From Jimgerdemannia flammicorona (Eukaryota; Mucoromycota; Endogonomycetes; Endogonales; Endogonaceae): a DNA stretch of 12,393 nt. A model generated the notes under the pieces. That model was not told where the DNA came from. It saw only the letters and a list, made by a program, of their open reading frames with translations, and searched no databases. Below are positions 7,051-12,393 of the stretch, piece by piece. The stretch is from assembly GCA_003990745.1 (NCBI GenBank), contig RBNI01005569.1, forward strand, positions 1-12,393. The letters are read 5' to 3'. Both the position numbers and the translations under genes were made by a program. The first letter of the stretch is position 1. Each line of letters begins with the position of its first letter.

Positions 7051-7329
7051 TCTCTGACCATCAAGAAAGGACGATACAACTTCAAACTGCAAGGTGAAAA
7101 GGACCCACTCAACTCTAATGACTCTGGACCAAAGATCACCCACATCAACAAGCTACAACTTAAGAAATTAGCCAAGAAATGCCCTCTCTTTGCTATCTCC
7201 ATCCGCCCATCTAAAGGAGAACCTGAGAATTCTGAAGAAGACTTTTCCAAAGTTGACAGCCATGTCAGACCACTACTCCAGAAATTCCGAGACATATTTC
7301 CGAAGAAGCTTCCGAAAGGCCTACCTCCC

Positions 7330-7998
7330 AAACGAGCAGTAGACCATGCCATCAAGACTATTCCAGATGCCAAGCCAGCCTTCAAGTCAATCTACCACAT
7401 GTCTCCGAGAGAAATCGATGCACTCAAAAAAGAAATTGACGAACTCCTGGAATAAGGATTCATCAGACCCAGTGTCTCACCTTATGGTACACCAGTCCTC
7501 TTTGTTGTCAAGAAGAGAGGAGACCTGCGAATGTGTATTGATTACCGTGACCTCAACGAACAGACCATCAAGAACTGTTGCCTGCTACCCAGAATTGATG
7601 AAATATTCGATAGACTTACCAACCCACAATTCATGAGCTCTTTTGACCTGCGAAATGGTTACTGGCAAATTGCCATGAAAGAAGAAGACATCTATAAGAC
7701 AGCCTTCCGAACCTGCTATGGACATTTCGAATTCCTAGTTATGCCCTTTGGCTTAACTAATGCTCCTGCAACCTTCCAAACACTGATGAACACCATCCTG
7801 CATCCATACCTGGACAAATTTGTTGTTGTCTATATTGATGACATCCTAGTCTTCAGCAAAACCCTGGAGGAACATCTCGAACACCTTGAACTAGTACTAC
7901 TGAAACTCTGAGAAAACAGACTCTTCGCAAAACTCAGCAAGTGCGAATTTCTCCTGAAAGAAATCCAATTCCTTGGATACATTGTCACTCTAAATGGA
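7330..7998 (+). pseudogene. pol: Reverse transcriptase domain
   Basis: Classic Ty3/gypsy RT blocks are seen in order: the [16 protein letters not shown] palm entry, [29 protein letters not shown] with the first catalytic Asp (7645), [19 protein letters not shown] and [12 protein letters not shown], then [14 protein letters not shown] with the YIDD active site (7831-7842), and AKLSKCEF...LGYIVT. The enzyme copies the element RNA into cDNA. Stops at 7453 (TAA in LLE-stop-GFIRPS) and 7909 (TGA in LLKL-stop-ENRLFAK) replace expected Gln and Arg. The usual KNRYPLPRID reads [10 protein letters not shown], with Arg-to-Cys and Pro-to-Leu changes of the C-to-T type. Confidence 0.95.
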
Positions 7999-8004
7999 AT
8001 CAAA

Positions 8005-8655
8005 GTGGACTCTAGCAAAATCTCTGCAATCAAGGATTGGCCCAGACCCAAGAAGCTAAAAGACCTCCAGTCATTCCTGGGATTAGCAAACTATTACAGG
8101 AGATTTGTTGCCAACTTCGCCAAAATCGCCACTGCCCTTACTCAAATGACCAAGCACAACAAGAAAGAAGAACAACCCTGGACCATGAAACAAGAAAAAG
8201 ACTTCAACAACCTTGCAAATTGGGGACCTGAACAAGATACCGCCTTTCAAGCATTGAAAGATGCCTTGATAACCACACCAGTACTTCAAGTGGCAAATCC
8301 TGCCCTACCATACGAAGTTACCACTGATGCCTCTGACCTAGCTCTTGGAGCAGTACTCATGCAGGAAGGACACCCTGTGGCCTATCACTCCCGCAAGTTC
8401 AACGATGCCGAAATCAATTATGCAACTCATGAGAAGGAAATGTTAGCCATCATAGATACTCTGATCAAATGGCGACCATACCTAGAAGGAGCACACTTCA
8501 CCGTATTGACTGACCATAAGTCATTAGTCAATATCAAGACCCAGGCTACCCTTTCTCGAAAGCAAGCCAGATGGATGAAAGTCCTCACCAACTTTGACTA
8601 TGAAATCCAGTACCGCCCTGGTAAGGAAAACATTGTTGCTGATGCAATCTCCAGA
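8005..8655 (+). pseudogene. pol: RT thumb/connection and RNase H domain
   Basis: An uninterrupted frame follows RT. It holds LQSFLGLANYYRRFVANFA of the connection, a Lys/Glu-rich insert (MTKHNKKEEQPWTMKQEKDF) longer than usual, then RNase H with TTDASDLALGAVL (Asp at 8326), YATHEKEMLAII (Glu at 8437) and FTVLTDHKSL (Asp at 8512), and the closing PGKENIVADAISRPP. The catalytic acidic residues are all present. It would degrade the RNA strand of the hybrid and leave the purine-tract primer. Confidence 0.93.
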
Positions 8656-9900
8656 CCACCTATTGAAGAAGTCATCCAAACTCTCACTCTGGTTACAAAC
8701 TCCATCATGGAACAAATTATCGCAGCATGTGCTAATGATAAAGAAGCTCAAGCACTCCGAGAAATTCTAAACAGTGATGATACTGACAAGTATACCCAGT
8801 ACAATCAATACCAACTCAAGGACAATGCTATCTACTACAAAGACAGATTATATGTTCCAAACAACCGAGACCTCCGAAGGACTATCTTATTCGAATGTTA
8901 TGATGCCCCTATAGCTGGACATTTAGGATTTGATAAATGCTATGAAGTTATCTCCCGAAACTTCTATTGGCTCCGAATGGCAGATCAACTCAAGACCTAC
9001 ATCACTTCCTGTGATGCCTGCCAACGGAACAAGTCCTCAACACTAGCAAAACCTGGTCTACTCCACCCTATCCCAGTGCCATCCGCTAATTGGGAACAAG
9101 TCTCTATGGATTTCATTGTACAACTACCCTGAACCAAGAACGGGAAAGATGCAATTGTTGTCTTTGTGGACTATCTCAGCAAACAAGCTCACTTTGTACC
9201 AACCACCACCACTGCAACAGCACCAGACATAGCTATACTCTTGTTTGACAATATCTTCTGCTATCATGGTCTTCCTAAGATTATTGTTAGTGACCAAGAT
9301 CTGAAATTCACCAGCCATTTTTGGAAAGCCCTCCATACATACCTTGGAACAAAACTTGCACTATCTACAGCCTTTCACCCTGAAACTGATGGCCAAACTG
9401 AAAGAATGAACTGAACTCTGGAACAAATGCTAAGAAACTATGTTTCCTACAGACAAGATGATTGGTATGAACACCTCACTGCAGTCGAGTTTGCCTATAA
9501 CAACAGCAAGCAAGCCTCTCTTGGAATGACCCCATTCTTCACCAACACTAGACAAAACCCAAACACTCCTCTGACACTCATCCGAACCACTGAAGAACTC
9601 TCTACAGTTGAAGCTGTTGAAGAATTCTTACTCCGAATGCGTAATCTAAGCCAGATTGCAATTGAGAACTTATCATGAGCTCAAGAACAACAGTCACAGT
9701 ATGTTAACCAACATCGCCGAGAAGAAACTTTCAATATTGGAGAAAAAGTTCTACTAGACATCCGAGGATACCGAGTTGATAACCTCAAGCACAGACCATC
9801 TACAAAGCTGAACAGCAAGTTCATCGGACCATTTGAAGTTATTTCACAAGTCTCTCCAACCTCCTACAAATTGGCGCTACCAGATACTATTAAGATTCAC
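8656..9900 (+). pseudogene. pol: Integrase (zinc-binding, DDE core, GPF module)
   Basis: The zinc-binding domain reads GHLGFDKCYEV to SCDACQRNKS, with His 8920 and Cys 9010 and 9019; the first His of the HHCC set is Tyr (TAT 8899-8901), a C-to-T change from CAT. The core has Asp 9169 (FVDYLSK), Asp 9292 (VSDQDLKF) and Glu 9400 (DGQTERMN), the last two spaced DX35E. A GPF motif at 9826-9834 inside KLNSKFIGPFEVI marks the GPY/F C-terminal module. TGA stops at 9130, 9412 and 9676 fall at Arg positions of the consensus (LP-R-T, MN-R-TLE, S-R-AQ). The enzyme inserts the cDNA into the genome. Confidence 0.94.
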
Positions 9901-10008
9901 CCAGTCTTCAATGTCCAACATCTCAAGTGATACAATGACAATGATGATGAATTATTCTCAAACAGAACTACAAAACCACCTGCACCTGTCATTATTAATG
10001 ACCAGGAA

Positions 10009-10161
10009 GAATACGAAGTTGAACAAATTCTCAACAAATGTGGCCACAAGAACCACCCCGAGTATCTCATTAAATGGAAAGGTTATCTGATCCATGATAC
10101 AATATGGGAACCCAAGACCAATCTCCAGAATGCTACTGACTTAGTTCAGGAATACGATTCC
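10009..10161 (+). pseudogene. Integrase C-terminal chromodomain
   Basis: EYEVEQILNKCGHKN, YLIKWKGYLIHDTIWEPKTN and ATDLVQEYDSL form a full chromodomain. The three aromatic cage positions (Tyr 10012, Trp 10075, Tyr 10084) are kept, so methyl-lysine binding is plausible. In chromoviruses this domain is thought to steer integration to marked chromatin such as H3K9-methylated heterochromatin. TGA 9928 precedes it (HLK-stop-YND). TGA 10171 follows it, yet the frame stays open and basic (RRPR-stop-GRRKLRRGEL) to the LTR, so 10171 may not be the original end. Confidence 0.9.
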
Positions 10162-10310
10162 TTGAACAACTGAAATCCAAATACTCCAACACCTATCAGT
10201 GCACAACATACATATACTACTCCCTCAAACACTATAATTATCATGAACCTAATCAAAAACTCAGCAAGACTGAACAAAGTTAGAAGGCCCCGATGAGGAC
10301 GTCGAAAGCT

Positions 10311-10324
10311 AAGAAGGGGAGAGT
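10311..10324 (+). other. Polypurine tract
   Basis: AAGAAGGGGAGAGT directly precedes the TG of the 3' LTR; 13 of its 14 bases are purines. It would serve as the plus-strand primer left by RNase H. It lies within the open polyprotein frame, coding for a basic tail. Confidence 0.8.
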
Positions 10325-10507
10325 TGTAAGCGCACAACCTCCAAGCCACAGAAACCACACGTCATCCTCTGAACAAGCCACCGAAATCACACATGATCTT
10401 CGAACAAATCTGGAAATCACCTGCAAGATCACGAAGCTGAGTCAAACAGAAGTCATAGCACACAAAGCTGAGTTAATACCAAGTCACAGAACACAAGATT
10501 CACACAA

Positions 10508-11710
10508 ATGGGATCTTACCAATCTAGAACAAATGCATATATACCCAGCCCCGAGACGCGTCGAAACAAAGAACCAAAACAAATAACAACCACAACTTCC
10601 AAACATACAAACATGACCACTGAGATCTACAACCGCATCTGTGCTGACATTTGGAATGCCATTATCAACTGAGCCACACCCCCTCTGCCCCTCATGAATA
10701 TCTACAGCCAAGCACCCCTCTACTTCATGGAAGCCCGATGGAATGCCCTGAATATGCTTAATGAGGCCCACCGGATTGGACAAATCTCAAGCTACTACCA
10801 GATCGGCCACCTTCTGGAAGACATGGTCGAACACCACCATGACATAGATATTACCCAGATGTCCCAACACCAGAAACTCATTGCCCGCAAACACCGAGAA
10901 CTCTTTTATGAGTACAGCACCTTTATTCCCTGCCTCTGAGTCACTACTAGTGAAATGGTTGCTACCCTGTCCTATGGCCAAATTGACGACATGATACAAG
11001 AACTCAACCACAAGTACCTTGAGTACGTTGAAACCATAGACAGAACCTTCCCGCACCCCGACGATCACATCCTGCAAATGCCCCAAGTTGGATATGCCAT
11101 AAAGGATATCTACGATATAATTAACTTCGACAAAGATGAAGCAGAAGACAATGATCCTTCTGACGCTGACATGACCTCAAGCCAAGGATCCCTTCCAACT
11201 CTGATCACACTGCCAACTCTGCCGATGAACTTACAACAGTTCATAACCACGTATGAGACTTATTGGGACAATGACCACTGGCACGAATACCAACCTGCAT
11301 TCACCCCTGATTACTTCAACTATAATGAAGAGACCGGAGAACACAATCTGTACCTTCAGACAACCCTTGAGATTGAACCAACCACTCCACCACCCAAGTA
11401 CGAATGACATGAACCACAACCGCCAGTATACTACAACCCCGCGACTCATAGTGCTGTAACCTACAGAAGGTACGCAGACAGCGAATCCGATGAAAACGAA
11501 GATGATGCACCACCTCTTCGCCCCCCAACACCTTATCCAGCATACGAGACAGATGATGCGATCCTGTGGGATGGAGATGAAGTTCCAATGTATTATTACC
11601 TCAGCGAACAAGGAGAAGTAATCCATGAACCACTCTTCCTAGATGACTACTTCTTCGGAGATGATGCAATTAATGGTGATGTCATCGAAGACTACCCAGA
11701 CAGTGCCTAA
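10508..11710 (+). pseudogene. LTR (U3)-borne 401-codon frame, 3' copy
   Basis: It has exactly the same length (ATG 10508 to TAA 11708-11710) as the copy in the 5' LTR, with no indel. In-frame stops are TGA at 10670, 10937 and 11405. At 10670 the 5' copy has CGA, while the 5' copy's own stop at 2427 is CGA here, so the ancestral frame lacked both. The two remaining TGAs are shared; they were either already in the parent element or fixed by recurrent CpG deamination. The product is unrecognised. As the 3' copy is also transcribed at the end of the genomic RNA, expression could be from a subgenomic or internal promoter. Confidence 0.6.
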
Positions 11711-11903
11711 ACCTATAAATAGATTAGCAGTCATGGTATAGTTAGATTAGCCTTGTACGACATGACTGTGAACTGACTCAGCAGTCAGACGATCTCTTGA
11801 CATATCAGATCACACTTATACTACGTGACTGCATTCCGACTCAGCAAAGCACTTAGTGCTACACCCATATTTAGCATATGTAGTCCAGATAGCCCCTCAC
11901 TAG

Positions 11904-11911
11904 TATAAATA
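11904..11911 (+). promoter_or_regulatory. LTR TATA box (3' LTR)
   Basis: TATAAATA is identical to the 5' LTR copy and in the same context (CACTAG before, CCCCCTCCCCC after). Here it could drive read-out transcription into the flanking host DNA. Confidence 0.6.
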
Positions 11912-12027
11912 CCCCCTCCCCCAGACCTCAGAATCTCAGACCTGAATAATCTGAACACAACTCCTGAGCACTTCCCCACAATACTCCCCACATAACTACT
12001 CCTAGTATAGCAATATCATGAATAGAG

Positions 12028-12033
12028 AATAAA
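12028..12033 (+). terminator. Poly(A) signal AATAAA in 3' LTR
   Basis: This is the copy expected to end element transcripts. It is conserved with 3715-3720 at the LTR offset (8313 after the 4-bp indel), in GAGAATAAATCTATAC. Confidence 0.6.
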
Positions 12034-12393
12034 TCTATACAATAATCCACAAACCACTCTTAAGTAAATCTGCTCCCTGTTAGGTCCTACTCCTAACCCT
12101 GTCACGAAATTTCCTTATTGGGTATTGTCTGCAGCGATATGCCAATTCAACTAAGCTGGCCTTAGTTTCTTAAACTTTCTGAAATACGGAAAATCCTGAA
12201 CATCCAGAACTAGTCCAAAAAAGGACTTTGGTTGAGACGTCAACCTGATCTTGAAATCAATAAGCGTAGAGGACGTACTCCATATGAAATTGATCTTGAC
12301 CATAAGAAAACGGTCTTCCAGAATATCCAGAACTTCCAGAAAACCCTTCCAGAACTATGTAATGGTTACCCTAAAAAGCAACCCTCTTACACT

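Larger units (their letters stand above)
4186..10329 (+). pseudogene. gag-pol: Single-frame gag-pol polyprotein with many stop codons
   Basis: All domains lie in the same frame, about 2,047 codons, with no frameshift anywhere; there is no -1 or +1 gag/pol shift as in Ty3 itself. The last codons before the 3' LTR read RRKLRRGEL, and TAA 10327-10329 is formed by the LTR's own TGTAA. In-frame premature stops are TGA at 4183 (just upstream), 6055, 6628, 7909, 9130, 9412, 9676, 9928, 10171 and 10294; TAA at 4987, 5356 and 7453; TAG at 5353 and 6964. At 7909, 9130, 9412 and 9676 family consensus has Arg, so CGA-to-TGA is the simple explanation. No ATG is seen in frame between the PBS and 5086; ATA at 4168 could be a decayed start. 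This copy cannot make the full product without suppression. Confidence 0.9.
2016..12391 (+). mobile_element. Complete chromovirus-type Ty3/gypsy LTR retrotransposon
   Basis: A 10,376-bp element with two near-identical LTRs, each starting TGTAAG and ending CTTACA (a perfect 6-bp terminal inverted repeat with TG...CA ends). A PBS lies 3 bp after the 5' LTR and a purine tract directly abuts the 3' LTR. Between them one frame encodes gag, dUTPase, PR, RT, RNase H, INT and a chromodomain; the order RT-RNase H-INT is that of Ty3/gypsy rather than Ty1/copia. It is longer than most fungal gypsy elements because of its roughly 2.06-kb LTRs and an extended gag. It is structurally complete, but many premature stops make this copy non-autonomous. 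Confidence 0.95.
10325..12391 (+). repeat. 3' LTR (2067 bp)
   Basis: Full-length counterpart of 2016-4078, starting TGTAAG and ending CTTACA. It has the 4-bp extra sequence near 11877-11883 and otherwise only substitutions, nearly all transitions. TATA box, AATAAA, the 30-bp repeats and the 401-codon frame are all present at the offset expected. The LTR is followed by CT, matching the start of the CTTGG flank. Confidence 0.95.

Noticed and set aside
6963..7385. 140-codon - strand frame
   Set aside because: Shadow of the protease-RT linker on the + strand.
9833..10090. + strand 85-codon frame in another phase over the chromodomain region
   Set aside because: The integrase GPF module and chromodomain are read in the main polyprotein phase; this frame has no recognisable domain.
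2016..12391. Endogenous virus with envelope gene
   Set aside because: No env-like frame follows integrase. The frame after the chromodomain is short and basic, and the extra LTR frame has no signal peptide or membrane span.

Overview
The window is mobile-element DNA from a eukaryotic, almost certainly fungal, genome; I see no ordinary host gene, tRNA or rRNA. Its core is one complete Ty3/gypsy (Metaviridae) chromovirus-type LTR retrotransposon on the + strand, 2016-12391 (10,376 bp), inserted into the gag of a second, divergent, dUTPase-bearing Ty3/gypsy element on the - strand (394-2015). Chromodomain-bearing Ty3/gypsy elements are typical of fungi (also of plants and some vertebrates). dUTPase-bearing Metaviridae have, as I recall, been described in basidiomycetes. 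The dispersed inverted repeat at 1-202 also resembles repeats I associate with arbuscular mycorrhizal fungi. The phylum is therefore left open.

Layout. 1-393: repeat DNA with a 71-bp-armed imperfect inverted repeat, a degenerate extra copy of its end, and a palindromic ATCCGGAT cluster. 394-2015 (- strand): truncated gag - dUTPase - protease remnant. 2011-2015: CTTGG, the 5' copy of a probable 5-bp target duplication. 2016-4078: 5' LTR. 4082-4098: primer binding site resembling an initiator-Met tRNA 3' end. 4186-10329: one continuous reading frame for gag (with a long N-terminal extension), zinc knuckle, dUTPase, aspartic protease, reverse transcriptase, RNase H, integrase and chromodomain. 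10311-10324: polypurine tract. 10325-12391: 3' LTR, followed by only CT, the first two bases of the expected CTTGG.

The LTRs are unusually long (2063 and 2067 bp). Each carries, upstream of its TATA box, the same 401-codon sense-strand frame encoding an acidic, Tyr-rich protein I do not recognise. This LTR-borne frame is the most novel-looking item here.

The copy looks dead by point mutation. The more than 6 kb polyprotein frame has no frameshift but 15 premature stops (10 TGA, 3 TAA, 2 TAG). Where the family consensus or the other LTR shows the ancestral codon, a stop is explained by C-to-T change (CGA to TGA, CAA to TAA, CAG to TAG). The two LTRs differ at about 4% of sites by eye count, almost only by transitions, plus one 4-bp indel. 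This fits cytosine methylation with deamination, or a RIP-like process, acting on both nested elements.
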